Made by a program: the position numbers and the translations under genes
DNA from: Maridesulfovibrio sp.
Lineage (GTDB): Bacteria; Desulfobacterota; Desulfovibrionia; Desulfovibrionales; Desulfovibrionaceae
Length of the DNA stretch: 64,000 nt
Assembly (NCBI RefSeq): GCF_963666665.1
Contig: NZ_OY762999.1
Coordinates: forward strand, 4,072,001 to 4,136,000
Direction of reading: 5' to 3'
Shown: piece after piece, positions 25,600 to 33,760 of the stretch
Numbering within the stretch: the stretch's first letter is position 1
Layout of the letters: every line of letters starts with the position of its first letter
Notes under the pieces: model-generated
Database searches by the model: none
What the model was told of the DNA's origin: nothing
Seen by the model: only the letters and a program-made list of their open reading frames with translations

Positions 25600-26034
25600 T
25601 TAGTGGCCCTTATAAAAAAGTAAGGAGTTGCCGTCTCCTTCCATGTAAAGCATGCCGTTTCGTTCCTGCATGGTTTGGACCCTCTCCAATGCCTGCATGA
25701 ATTTGAACTCCTGCAGGGCTATGTTTTTAGGGCATGCCTTGCGGGTCATTGCCAGCGGTCCGGTATTGAATTGTCCGTTTGTGCGGGAGTACTCGCCGCG
25801 AAAGCTGTTGCAGCCGCCGGAACCGTAAATCTTGCCGTTGTCGTCAAGGCGCATCCAGATATGGGTGAATCCTTCGATAGGCTTGCCGTCAATATCTTCT
25901 GCAATCCACTTGATGTTAGTGGGGTTTTCATAAACAGGGTAGTAGGTCTGTTTTTGTGCACATCCTGAAATAAATATGAACAAGCAGACAGTTGAAATGG
26001 TCAGGATAAGTCTTTTAAAACTAGCAATTGTCAT
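25600..26034 (-). CDS. META-domain lipoprotein (HslJ-like)
   Basis: A 144-aa lipoprotein. The signal peptide ends in a lipobox, FISGC (Cys about residue 25). The META domain shows GSGGCNSFRGEY, then GPLAMTRKACP, then the EFKFMQALERV helix, as in heat-shock protein HslJ. The function of META proteins is poorly known; they are linked to motility and stress resistance. ATG 26034 has GGAGG upstream. It lies 24 bases upstream of the kinase at 24388-25575 on the same strand. Confidence 0.9.
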   Translation of the reverse strand: MTIASFKRLILTISTVCLFIFISGCAQKQTYYPVYENPTNIKWIAEDIDGKPIEGFTHIWMRLDDNGKIYGSGGCNSFRGEYSRTNGQFNTGPLAMTRKACPKNIALQEFKFMQALERVQTMQERNGMLYMEGDGNSLLFYKGH

Positions 26035-26119
26035 TAAAATATTCCTCCGTAGATTGGATTGTACTGTGAAAGATTCCTTATTGACAGAAAAATATCAAAG
26101 AAATTGCCGAAGAATGTTT

Positions 26120-26878
26120 TTAAAGCCCGCAGAGCATGTAGCCGAGGATCAGGCTGCATTTTTCAATGCATGAAGGGTAGAATTGTTTATGTTGTTTTGT
26201 GCGGGAACGGTTCTCTTTGCCGTAATAAAACTCTGCAATTCCCAACGGAATAAATCCGTTGCAGGATGCAAAATTCAGCAGTTTCGGGGCGCAGCAATCC
26301 CCTGTTCCTGTGGGAATACCCTTTGCGCCGTATATTATTTCCGGCATGGGACATGTTTCGGAACGGAAATTACGTACTCTGTAGATGGCGTGAATTTCGC
26401 GCATCAAGTTTTGCGAAAGCTTTTTGCGTCGGGAAGAAAGTTCTGCATGTTCCGCAGTCCCGGGAGTAAGTCCGGTCATTTCACGGCCGATTCTTTTGAT
26501 TTCCTTTTCCGTGGAATCGGTAAGGTTCATGAATTCGGTCGGATCGATAATCGGGCTAACCCATCCGGGAATTTCCCAGTATCCGTTGTATTGTCCGGAA
26601 AAAGCCTTGGCATACTGTTCACATCCATCATGATCCAGATAGGTCATGACTCCAAACATCTGTCCGCGCGCGTTTCCGAAAAGATAGTCGGTTGAAAAAA
26701 GAGGGTTTCGCTGCTCCGGTGGCAGCTCAAAGTCAGTGCATTTTTCGTTGTTCAGTTTCTGCATCAATTCAATGCATAGCCGTACAGCGTTTCCCGGGCC
26801 TAAAGCGTGGGTAGTTTCACACCGGGAGCAGTAGCCGGAGCAGGATATGTTGTTTGTAAATATTTCCGTGCCGTGCAT
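26120..26878 (-). CDS. stand-alone homologue of the N-terminal domain of long RluA pseudouridine synthases
   Basis: A 252-aa protein without the RluA catalytic domain. From memory, proteobacterial long RluA-type synthases have an N-terminal region with GMLVG-like, AFSGQ, W-VPG-PP, an Arg/Lys-rich helical segment, GTGDCCAPKLL, AEFWWG and FYP-C--KC-PIL. This protein shows AKAFSGQYNGYWEIPGWVSP, a charged helix (about 120-160), GTGDCCAPKLLNFASCNGFI, GIAEFYYGKE and FYPSCIEKCSLILGYMLCGL. It has many Cys residues, including CSGYCSRC near the N-terminus, so metal binding is plausible. The ribosome site is weak. An RluA-type catalytic protein without this domain is at 36189-36848. Function unknown. 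Confidence 0.72.
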   Translation of the reverse strand: MHGTEIFTNNISCSGYCSRCETTHALGPGNAVRLCIELMQKLNNEKCTDFELPPEQRNPLFSTDYLFGNARGQMFGVMTYLDHDGCEQYAKAFSGQYNGYWEIPGWVSPIIDPTEFMNLTDSTEKEIKRIGREMTGLTPGTAEHAELSSRRKKLSQNLMREIHAIYRVRNFRSETCPMPEIIYGAKGIPTGTGDCCAPKLLNFASCNGFIPLGIAEFYYGKENRSRTKQHKQFYPSCIEKCSLILGYMLCGL

Positions 26879-26902
26879 GTGAACGCTCGCTGAAGATTAT
26901 AA

Positions 26903-26934
26903 AAACGGGGGTACGCCTTGACGCACCCCCGTTT
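26903..26934 (-). terminator. rho-independent terminator after greA
   Basis: A 10-bp perfect stem, AAACGGGGGT with ACCCCCGTTT. On the minus strand it ends in CCCCCGTTTTT. It lies 58 bases past the greA stop. Confidence 0.85.
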
Positions 26935-26991
26935 AATTGTATTGGTTCAGAACCTGCGGCCCTGTTACTGGCTGACGGAAAACCTGTTTTA

Positions 26992-27474
26992 CTAGGAAAT
27001 AGGTCCGTTAAAGATTACAGAGACAATTCCGTATTCGATTTTGCCTTTGGGTGCGTTGACCACAACTTCATCGCCTTCAACTTTACCGAGAAGTGCCTTG
27101 CCCACGGGGGATTCAATGGAGATGATTCCTTTTTTGAAATCGCTCTCATCCGGTCCCATGATGGTGTAAGTCTTTTCATTGCCGGTATCGATATCTTCAA
27201 GAGTCACAGTCGCTCCGAAGGTGATCTTTTCACCGCCGAGTGTGGCCATGTCTACAACGTTGAACTGGGGGATGCGCGATTCAATGTAATTGATTTTCGC
27301 TTCAAGCATTCCCTGTCTTTCCCGGGCTGCGTGGTAACCGCCGTTTTCTTTCAGGTCGCCTTCTTCGCGAGCTTCCGCAATGGCTTTGATTACCTCAGGG
27401 CGCTCTTTTTTAAGAGATGCCAACTCCGCTTTGATTTTTGCAAATCCTTCTTTTGAAATGGGTATAGTGCTCAT
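26992..27474 (-). CDS. greA: transcription elongation factor GreA
   Basis: A 160-aa cytoplasmic factor that enters the RNA polymerase secondary channel and stimulates cleavage of backtracked RNA. The N-terminal coiled coil (about 8-75) has the acidic tip AREEGDLKENGGYHAA, and the C-terminal FKBP-like domain ends GIVSVIFNG. Length is standard (about 158). The start ATG 27474 has AGAGG eight bases upstream. The minus-strand leader (27497-27700) contains three hairpins, one followed by T residues, which suggests attenuation. Confidence 0.98.
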   Translation of the reverse strand: MSTIPISKEGFAKIKAELASLKKERPEVIKAIAEAREEGDLKENGGYHAARERQGMLEAKINYIESRIPQFNVVDMATLGGEKITFGATVTLEDIDTGNEKTYTIMGPDESDFKKGIISIESPVGKALLGKVEGDEVVVNAPKGKIEYGIVSVIFNGPIS

Positions 27475-27514
27475 TCCATAAACCTCTAATTATTCCGTCG
27501 TTGTCAATAAAAAT

Positions 27515-27596
27515 GCAGCCACTGCCGAAAAGGTCTTTCCGGAAGTGAGGCTGCTTTGGGTACAGGTTGCAGGGCAACCTTTCAGTTGCTGAAAGT
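27515..27596 (-). promoter_or_regulatory. hairpin array in the greA leader, with terminator-like stem
   Basis: On the minus strand, in transcript order, there are CTGAAA/TTTCAG-type and GGTTGC/GCAACC-type small hairpins (27580-27595 and 27565-27579). Then comes a long stem, GCAGCC-TCACT to AGT-GGCTGC (27515-27554), followed by ATTTTTATT. The start codon is 40 bases beyond. This looks like a leader terminator. The other part of the 27475-27877 gap is AT-rich and carries no open frame that I trust. Confidence 0.5.
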
Positions 27597-27877
27597 TCTG
27601 GGTAGAACATCCTTTGAAGTAGGTCAAGTCGCATTTGCCAAAAGATAAATTGTTTTGGTGTTTTTTTAATATTATTAAAGTGTTGTCTGGTGTTGAGTTA
27701 CTTTCAATGATACCTGTTATGGACATTTTCGACTGAATCTAATTTATAATTGTAACGGTAATAAACTGGTTTTATTGAGGTATTATTTTATCTGAAAGGT
27801 GCTTTTTAAATTGATAATTTAAGGATAAGTTATTTGTCCTTGCGGGAAGATTTTTGTTTTATGAATGAGAGGGTGTT

Positions 27878-29071
27878 GTGGTGTCTGATGAGGTAAAGAT
27901 AATTGAAAAGAAAGACGTAAAACCGGGAATGTATGTCCAGCGCTATGGAGCCGGTACGTTTAAAGATCCTCTGGTTGAAGTCGGTAAATATATTGAATCG
28001 TATGAGGATATTGCGAAGTATCTGCCTGATGAAACCCAACAGGTTGAGATAATAAGCGGTAAGATCCTGCCGAATATGAGCTTCTCCTGTGAGAAGGGGG
28101 CTCATACAGCTGGCGATGCAGCACGTAATATGGCTGAAGCCTTGCCTGAAGCTCGCCGGGTTCATGAGGAAGCACTGAATTATGCTCGTAAATTTATTGA
28201 GGACGTGCGTCAGGGGAAGACTGTGGCTGTTGAAGAAGCAGCCCCCATTGTAGGTGAGGTGATCGACAGCCTGACAACCAATGAGCCTGCCGCCCTGACG
28301 CTTGCGTTTCTCAAAAGGTATGATGAATACACATACACGCACAGCATCAATGTGAACCTTTATTCCCTGTTGCTGGGAAAGGCTCTTGGTTTGCAGCGCG
28401 AGGAGCTTGAGATGCTGGGGATTGCGGCCTTGTTTCATGATGTTGGAAAGGGGCGTATTCCCAACAAGGTTCTTAATAAACCCGGCAAGCTCACTGATTC
28501 TGAATATGAAGTCATGAAAAGCCATTCCCGTAAAGGTCTTGAGGTTCTCAAAGGAGTTGAGGGGCTTGATCAGGCTGTGCTGCGTGGTGTGCTTGAACAT
28601 CACGAGCGCTTTGATGGAAACGGTTATCCCAATGGCGTAACAGGTGAAGATATCCACCCTTTTGGGAGGATTATTGCTATCAGTGATGTCTATGATGCGC
28701 TGACCAGCGTCAGGGTTTATAAAAAAGCAGTAACTCCTGCCAAGACTTTGAGTCTGATGTTCAAATGGAAGGGTACGGATTTCGATCCTGCCTACCTGAA
28801 CCGATTTATAAGGGTGATGGGGATCTATCCTCCGGGAACCATGGTTCAGCTGGATGATTTGCGGTTTGCTCTTGTTCTGGAAACCAATGAGACAAAACCT
28901 CGGCATCCGAAGGTTAAAGTCTTGTTTAATAGTAAGATGCAGCCTGTGCACTCCGAGTGTCTTGATCTTGCTACATATGAAAAAGACGGTCAGGGTGTTC
29001 AGGTTATGCGCCAGCCTGACCCGCAGTCTTTGGGGGTTGATATGCAGCAGCTTTCACGTTTTTTGGTCTAA
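27878..29071 (+). CDS. HD-GYP cyclic di-GMP phosphodiesterase
   Basis: A 397-aa cytoplasmic protein. The N-terminal DUF3391-like region (about 5-130) has KKDVKPGMYVQRYG. The HD-GYP domain (about 165-330) shows FHDVGKGRIPNKVL, then the second His pair in HHERFDGNGYPNG (the GYP motif) and AISDVYDALTSVRVYK. It should hydrolyse cyclic di-GMP, opposing the two GGDEF proteins at 8892 and 17444. The start is GTG 27878 or GTG 27881 with AGAGGG upstream. A terminator follows. The next gene is a TetR regulator. Confidence 0.95.
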   Translation: MVSDEVKIIEKKDVKPGMYVQRYGAGTFKDPLVEVGKYIESYEDIAKYLPDETQQVEIISGKILPNMSFSCEKGAHTAGDAARNMAEALPEARRVHEEALNYARKFIEDVRQGKTVAVEEAAPIVGEVIDSLTTNEPAALTLAFLKRYDEYTYTHSINVNLYSLLLGKALGLQREELEMLGIAALFHDVGKGRIPNKVLNKPGKLTDSEYEVMKSHSRKGLEVLKGVEGLDQAVLRGVLEHHERFDGNGYPNGVTGEDIHPFGRIIAISDVYDALTSVRVYKKAVTPAKTLSLMFKWKGTDFDPAYLNRFIRVMGIYPPGTMVQLDDLRFALVLETNETKPRHPKVKVLFNSKMQPVHSECLDLATYEKDGQGVQVMRQPDPQSLGVDMQQLSRFLV

Positions 29072-29095
29072 ATCTGTCACAGTATTTATTAGCAG

Positions 29096-29128
29096 CCGGA
29101 ATCAGATTTATCTGATTCCGGTTTTTTT
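29096..29128 (+). terminator. rho-independent terminator after the HD-GYP gene
   Basis: A 10-bp perfect stem, CCGGAATCAG with CTGATTCCGG, is followed by TTTTTTT. Confidence 0.92.
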
Positions 29129-29202
29129 GTTGACGGTAAGTGACATTGAGTTCATCTATTTCTCAAAAGATAATTTAACTAAGCAATTAGATGGCGAGGC
29201 AT

Positions 29203-29817
29203 ATGGTTCGTAAACACGGGAATTTTGAAATTGTGCAGGACAGGGCGGATGTAACCAGAAATGATATATTGGAAGCAGCTCTGGAGGTCTTCTCTGAAAA
29301 GGGGTACGCCGGAGCCAATACCAAGAATATTGCCGCCGCTGCCGGAGTGGCCACGGGATCGGTGTACCGCTACTTTAAAAATAAAAAGGTGATTTTCATT
29401 GAAGTAATGAATCTGCTTCAGGGTCGAATAGGTTCAGATCTATTTGCCAAGGCTCGGACTATGCTTGATGATGGAGAGCCGTTTAGCGCAGTAGTGCGCA
29501 TGCTTGCAGTTTCTTCTGTGGAGTATTATCGCAACAACCGTATGTTTTTCAGGGAAATGATAGCTCTTGAGGCTACCGACGAAAAAATTTCAGCTATCGG
29601 GCGCGAGCGGGATCGTAGGACTCGCGAAGGGCTAATGGATTTTTTAGGTTCCCGGAGGCAACAACTAAAGGTTGCCGATCTTGAAGCTGCTGCCGAACTG
29701 GTTCATCTGGTGATAGAGCAGGTCTCGCATCGGGTGGTTGTATTTGATTCCGAAGTTGGAGAAGACCGTCTTGTTGCTCAAATGATAGTGATGCTGGATA
29801 GGTTCTTGCTCAAATAA
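29203..29817 (+). CDS. TetR-family transcriptional regulator
   Basis: A 204-aa repressor-type protein. The N-terminal helix-turn-helix (about 15-65) reads ILEAALEVFSEKGYAGAN, then NIAAAAGVATGSVYRYFKNK, the family signature. The C-terminal ligand domain is unassigned. ATG 29203 is preferred, with GCGAGG upstream; ATG 29191 has none. The target is unknown. It is flanked by HD-GYP upstream and ends overlapping the convergent small gene by 8 bases. Confidence 0.92.
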   Translation: MVRKHGNFEIVQDRADVTRNDILEAALEVFSEKGYAGANTKNIAAAAGVATGSVYRYFKNKKVIFIEVMNLLQGRIGSDLFAKARTMLDDGEPFSAVVRMLAVSSVEYYRNNRMFFREMIALEATDEKISAIGRERDRRTREGLMDFLGSRRQQLKVADLEAAAELVHLVIEQVSHRVVVFDSEVGEDRLVAQMIVMLDRFLLK

Positions 29818-30109
29818 CAAATTCCATTTCAGTGAAAAGCTTGTCTTCATCGTAGAGGTCCGGAAATCTGGCTGATATTTCGTCCATGGTTGCGAAATAT
29901 GAATCCCAGCCCAGAACCTGTGACTCTTTTTTCTTGTTTACGAAAATTTTAAACGTGGTCCCCTTGGGGCATTTGGTCATATTCAGCTCCAACACTCCAG
30001 CCGCTGTGCTTTCCAGCCAGACAGCCGACCATGCAGTGCGGTCTCCTTCCGTTTTTTTGTATTTCTCAAAGTAGGCTTCAAATATTCTTTTAATGTCTGC
30101 GCGGTTCAT
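29810..30109 (-). CDS. conserved-looking hypothetical protein, 99 aa
   Basis: A 99-aa cytoplasmic protein with no motif that I recognise. It has an amphipathic N-terminal helix (MNRADIKRIFEAYFEKYKK), a beta-rich centre with WSAVWLESTAAGVLELNMTK and a C-terminal acidic helix. ATG 30109 has AAGGAG seven bases upstream; the longer in-frame start at 30169 adds residues without support. The stop overlaps the convergent TetR stop. Confidence 0.7.
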   Translation of the reverse strand: MNRADIKRIFEAYFEKYKKTEGDRTAWSAVWLESTAAGVLELNMTKCPKGTTFKIFVNKKKESQVLGWDSYFATMDEISARFPDLYDEDKLFTEMEFVI

Positions 30110-30885
30110 TTGCATTCTCCTTAGGTTTATTGCGTTTTGAGCATAACTATTTTGTTTAAAAATGGGCAAGTAGTATGGGTGGAAACCTGATTTTGATGTT
30201 CTGGGTTGTTTTCTTCTCAGTCGGGTCTCTGGCTACATTTTTGTAGGGTATGTTCGATGCTCATTGAGAAAATTTCCAAAAATGTAATTTTTTGAGGTTT
30301 AAGATGTGGAGACCGGTCACTTTGCAGGGGAGCTTGTTTCGCTCTTCTGTTCGCAAGCTTGATTTGTGACCATATAATTACGCTATCAATAATGACTGAA
30401 GAGCGTTTTTTATGGCTGATTGTCGCTTTTTGCTAAAAGTAGAATTGAGTGTTTTTCGAGATTGCCACTTTGGTATAAACGGCAAATATCTTGTTCGTTT
30501 TTGAAGCTAAATATCTTTTTATTTTAGTGTATTGTCTGGGGTTGTTCGTTGTGTGTCTTGGCGGTAGGTTTCCCTTGCTTTTGAGGTGTTATGACCGGTT
30601 TGAGAGTCTTGAATAGTCAGTTTCGGATTTAAAAACTTCATTTTCGTATTTTTGTTTGCCAAAATTGTTTTTTTCTGACATTGTCTAATCTCTGAATCGC
30701 TCTAGTCTGCAAAAAAATGATCTTTATATTCTGATTTCGATTCAATTTCAGATTCCTGAAAAAGCGTTTGTGCCAATTTTGAGAGGTGGAAAAACTCAAA
30801 ATGTCAAAAAAGAGCTGGCACATATTACTCATTTCGAAATATAAATAGATTAGAGCCGCATTGGCTGATACTTTTTCAATAAAAA
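30110..30885. other. long AT-rich non-coding gap before the glutamate synthase operon
   Basis: About 780 bases without a credible gene. The only frame (30638-30832, minus) has no ribosome site and a composition like the flanking gap. Several T-rich runs and short dyads are present, but no clear promoter or known RNA motif could be named. It may contain a promoter and regulatory sites for the glutamate synthase genes or an unrecognised small RNA. Confidence 0.4.
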
Positions 30886-30892
30886 AACGCGT

Positions 30893-30957
30893 CAGCTGCC
30901 TGCCGGAAACCTTCCAGAGTTTCGGAGCCGTCCGACTTCTGCCTCCCCGGGCTGCTG
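30893..30957 (+). promoter_or_regulatory. GC-rich structured leader of the glutamate synthase operon
   Basis: CAGCTGCC (30893-30900) pairs with GGCTGCTG (30950-30957) with one mismatch, enclosing a smaller hairpin of GCCGGAAAC with GTTTCGG (30902-30925). It is a GC-rich island directly after an AT-rich gap and 40 bases before the first start codon. I could not match it to a known riboswitch. Confidence 0.4.
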
Positions 30958-30996
30958 TATCTGTTGAACCTTATAATCATGGAGTGATCTGACAAT

Positions 30997-32133
30997 ATGT
31001 GCCGTTTATTTGCGCTTACAAGTCGCGATCCGATTTCACCCATGCTGGCCATCAATGCCCTTAATACAATGAAAGAAGGTCATGACGGCTCCGGCGTTGG
31101 GCTCTGCCTCAGGGGACTGGGCGGTCGTTTTGAAGAAGAATTGCAGGGCTGTCCCATTCTTTCCGGTATCTTTACCGAAGCCGGTCTGCGCAGACTGGAA
31201 CAATATACCATGGATCATGGTTTTAAGTCCCAGTACAGCATCCTTTACACCCCGGATACCGAACCGCCGGAAGGCACTCCTGTTCGCGGTACATATGCAG
31301 CCATTGCTTACAAGGTTCCCCGTGGATGGGACGAACTGACCCCTGAACAGCAGGGTCAGAAGCTGGTTGAAATGCGTCTTGAACTGCGCAAGATGGGCGA
31401 AGAAGACGGAGACATTATGGTCTTCTCTTTCTGGCCTGATACCATCGTTGTCAAAGAAGTAGGTGATCCGCTTGAAATCGGTGAATGGCTTCAGCTCGGT
31501 GCCAACCGTAACCTTTTTGCCCGCCGTATTATGGCACAGGGCAGGCAGAACACAAACTACGCCATCAACCTTTACGCCTGTCATCCGTTCTTTATTGAAG
31601 GCGTAGCCTCCATGACCAATGGTGAGAACACCGCGTTTATCCCCATCAAGGAATATCTGCAGTCCAGAAATGTGACTGGTTACGAGGGTTATCAGTCCGA
31701 CTCCGAGGTCTTCACCCATATCGCTCATTACACCACCAAGCGTCTGGGACTGGATATCAGAGCCTACAAGCACATCATCACTCCGCTTATGGATCATGAA
31801 ATGGCCGACCATCCGGACCGCGAGTTTCTCGCGACCCTTAAGCGTTCCTGCCGCAAGATGATTATCGACGGCCCTAACTGTGTAATCGGAACACTTGATG
31901 ACGGTTCCATGTTCATGGTTCAGGACCGCAAGAAGCTTCGTCCCGGCATTGTGGGCGGTAAAGACGGCATCTACGCCTTCTCTTCCGAAGTCTGCGGAAT
32001 CGACGCTGTCATTCCCGACCGCGACAAGTCAAAAGACTTCCAGCCCATGCACCTCGATACAGTAATCGTCGGACCCGACTGCAAGGAGATAGAGACATGC
32101 TCACAGAAAGACCAATTACCCCGTCAACTTTAG
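30997..32133 (+). CDS. glutamate synthase, class II glutamine amidotransferase subunit (archaeal-type split GltB)
   Basis: A 378-aa cytoplasmic subunit that hydrolyses glutamine and supplies ammonia. The N-terminal nucleophile is Cys2 in MCRLFALTSRDP, exposed after Met removal. GHDGSGVGLCLRG and NGENTAF-type motifs fit class II amidotransferases. It corresponds to the glutaminase domain of large GltB, here a separate protein. ATG 30997 has GGAGTG upstream. It overlaps the next gene by 37 bases in another frame, which suggests translational coupling. The long non-coding gap and structured leader upstream suggest tight control. Confidence 0.93.
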   Translation: MCRLFALTSRDPISPMLAINALNTMKEGHDGSGVGLCLRGLGGRFEEELQGCPILSGIFTEAGLRRLEQYTMDHGFKSQYSILYTPDTEPPEGTPVRGTYAAIAYKVPRGWDELTPEQQGQKLVEMRLELRKMGEEDGDIMVFSFWPDTIVVKEVGDPLEIGEWLQLGANRNLFARRIMAQGRQNTNYAINLYACHPFFIEGVASMTNGENTAFIPIKEYLQSRNVTGYEGYQSDSEVFTHIAHYTTKRLGLDIRAYKHIITPLMDHEMADHPDREFLATLKRSCRKMIIDGPNCVIGTLDDGSMFMVQDRKKLRPGIVGGKDGIYAFSSEVCGIDAVIPDRDKSKDFQPMHLDTVIVGPDCKEIETCSQKDQLPRQL

Positions 32134-33731
32134 GCGTTAAAGACCTGAACTGGCAGATCGAGTGGGACAAGAATCTCTGTACCCAGTGCGGTCGCTGCAC
32201 TTCAGTCTGTCCGGTCAACGCTATTGAACTCGGTGTCTTCCGCAAACGCGAGATCAAGACTCCCGCAAGCTTGCTGAAAAAAGCCGAGAATGAATATACA
32301 GTTTTTTACGGCATCCGCCAGAAGACCGACCCAGCCTATGCTTGCATCGGTTGCTCCATGTGCAACATGGTCTGTCCCAACAATGCTATCGGTCCCAAGC
32401 GCGAAGAAGGTTCCACCACTCAGAAATTCCACAATGACCGCGGCGGTAACGCCCGCACCCGTGGTGGACGCCGCAACTCCGGTGAATCCCTGCTGGACCA
32501 GATTAAGTTCATGCGTATTTCCATGCTTACCGACCCCGCACTTGATGCAGGTCGCCATGAGTTCCGCCTGAATACTTTACTCGGTCGTGTGCTTTCTCCG
32601 GAAGACAGTCTCAAGGCTTATCAGGAAAACGGTTGGAAACCCCCGGTACGTGAGATTTATCCACTGGTTATCGGCGGCATGTCTTTCGGTGCACTTTCCC
32701 CGAACATGTGGGAAGGGCTCCAGATGGGTGTTGCATACCTGAACGAAGAGCTGAACATGCCTGTTCGTATTTCCACAGGTGAGGGTGGTTGTCCTCCCAG
32801 ACTTCTCCGTTCCCGTTTCCTTAAATACGTAATTCTCCAGATCGCATCCGGTTACTTCGGCTGGGATGAAATCATCCACGCCATTCCCGAGATGAAGGTC
32901 GACCCCTGCGCAATTGAGATTAAGTACGGTCAGGGTGCTAAGCCCGGTGATGGCGGACTGCTCATGTGGTACAAGGTTAACAAGCTCATCGCTGCTATCC
33001 GCGGTGTTCCCGAGCGTGTAAGCCTGCCCAGCCCCCCGACCCACCAGACCCAGTATTCCATTGAGGAATCAGTTGCAAAGATGATCCAGTCCATGAGTAT
33101 GGCCTGGGGATTCAGGGTACCGGTCTACCCCAAGATTTCCGCTTCCTCTACATCGCTGGCGGTTCTCAATAACCTGACCCGTAACCCTTATGCCGCAGGT
33201 CTGGCCATTGATGGTGAAGACGGCGGTACCGGTGCTGCATACAACGTCTCCATGAACCACATGGGACACCCCATCGCCAGCAACCTGCGTGACTGCTACA
33301 ACGCTCTGGTTACAACCGGTAAGCAGAACGAACTGCCCCTTATCGCGGGCGGTGGTATCGGTAAATCCGGTAACCTCGCAGCCAACGCCGCTGCCCTGAT
33401 CATGCTCGGTGCAAGTGCCGTCCAGGTCGGTAAGTACGTCATGCAGGCAGGTGCAGGCTGTCTCGGTTCCGAAAAAGACCGCTGCAACGTCTGTAACATC
33501 GGCGTATGTCCCAAGGGTATTACTTCTCAGGACCCCAGACTTTACCGTCGCCTTGATCCTGAAAAGGTAGCTGAAAGGGTTGTTGACTTCTATCTGAGCT
33601 TTGACACTGAAATCAAAAAGATTATCGCCCCTCTGGGCCGCTCCACATCATTGCCTATCGGCATGTCGGATGCGCTTGGTATCAGTGACCGTGATGCTGC
33701 TGACAGACTCGGCATCAAGTACGTGGTTTAA
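32097..33731 (+). CDS. glutamate synthase, FMN synthase subunit with N-terminal ferredoxin domain
   Basis: A 544-aa cytoplasmic subunit that forms glutamate from 2-oxoglutarate and ammonia. Two 4Fe-4S motifs are near the N-terminus, CTQCGRCTSVCP (about 25-36) and CIGCSMCNMVCP (about 83-94). The Glu_synthase TIM-barrel (about 165-520) has STGEGGCPPR, KYGQGAKPGDGG, DGEDGGTGAAYN and IAGGGIGKSGN. A Cys set near the end (CLGSEKDRCNVCNIGVCPKG) likely binds a further Fe-S cluster, as in the family. The start ATG 32097 lies inside the preceding gene. The next gene follows after 29 bases. Confidence 0.95.
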   Translation: MLTERPITPSTLGVKDLNWQIEWDKNLCTQCGRCTSVCPVNAIELGVFRKREIKTPASLLKKAENEYTVFYGIRQKTDPAYACIGCSMCNMVCPNNAIGPKREEGSTTQKFHNDRGGNARTRGGRRNSGESLLDQIKFMRISMLTDPALDAGRHEFRLNTLLGRVLSPEDSLKAYQENGWKPPVREIYPLVIGGMSFGALSPNMWEGLQMGVAYLNEELNMPVRISTGEGGCPPRLLRSRFLKYVILQIASGYFGWDEIIHAIPEMKVDPCAIEIKYGQGAKPGDGGLLMWYKVNKLIAAIRGVPERVSLPSPPTHQTQYSIEESVAKMIQSMSMAWGFRVPVYPKISASSTSLAVLNNLTRNPYAAGLAIDGEDGGTGAAYNVSMNHMGHPIASNLRDCYNALVTTGKQNELPLIAGGGIGKSGNLAANAAALIMLGASAVQVGKYVMQAGAGCLGSEKDRCNVCNIGVCPKGITSQDPRLYRRLDPEKVAERVVDFYLSFDTEIKKIIAPLGRSTSLPIGMSDALGISDRDAADRLGIKYVV

Positions 33732-33760
33732 CAACAGCTCACGATTTACGGAGATTTAAA

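Noticed and set aside
27830..28951. 373-codon open frame opposite the HD-GYP gene
   Set aside because: It has no ribosome site or domain, and the HD-GYP motifs on the plus strand are unambiguous.
30638..30832. 64-codon open frame in the gap before glutamate synthase
   Set aside because: It has no ribosome site, a composition like the surrounding AT-rich gap, and no recognisable motif.
30811..30835. Possible sigma-54 promoter before glutamate synthase (CTGGCACATATT)
   Set aside because: The -12 GC is missing at the required 10-base spacing from GG.
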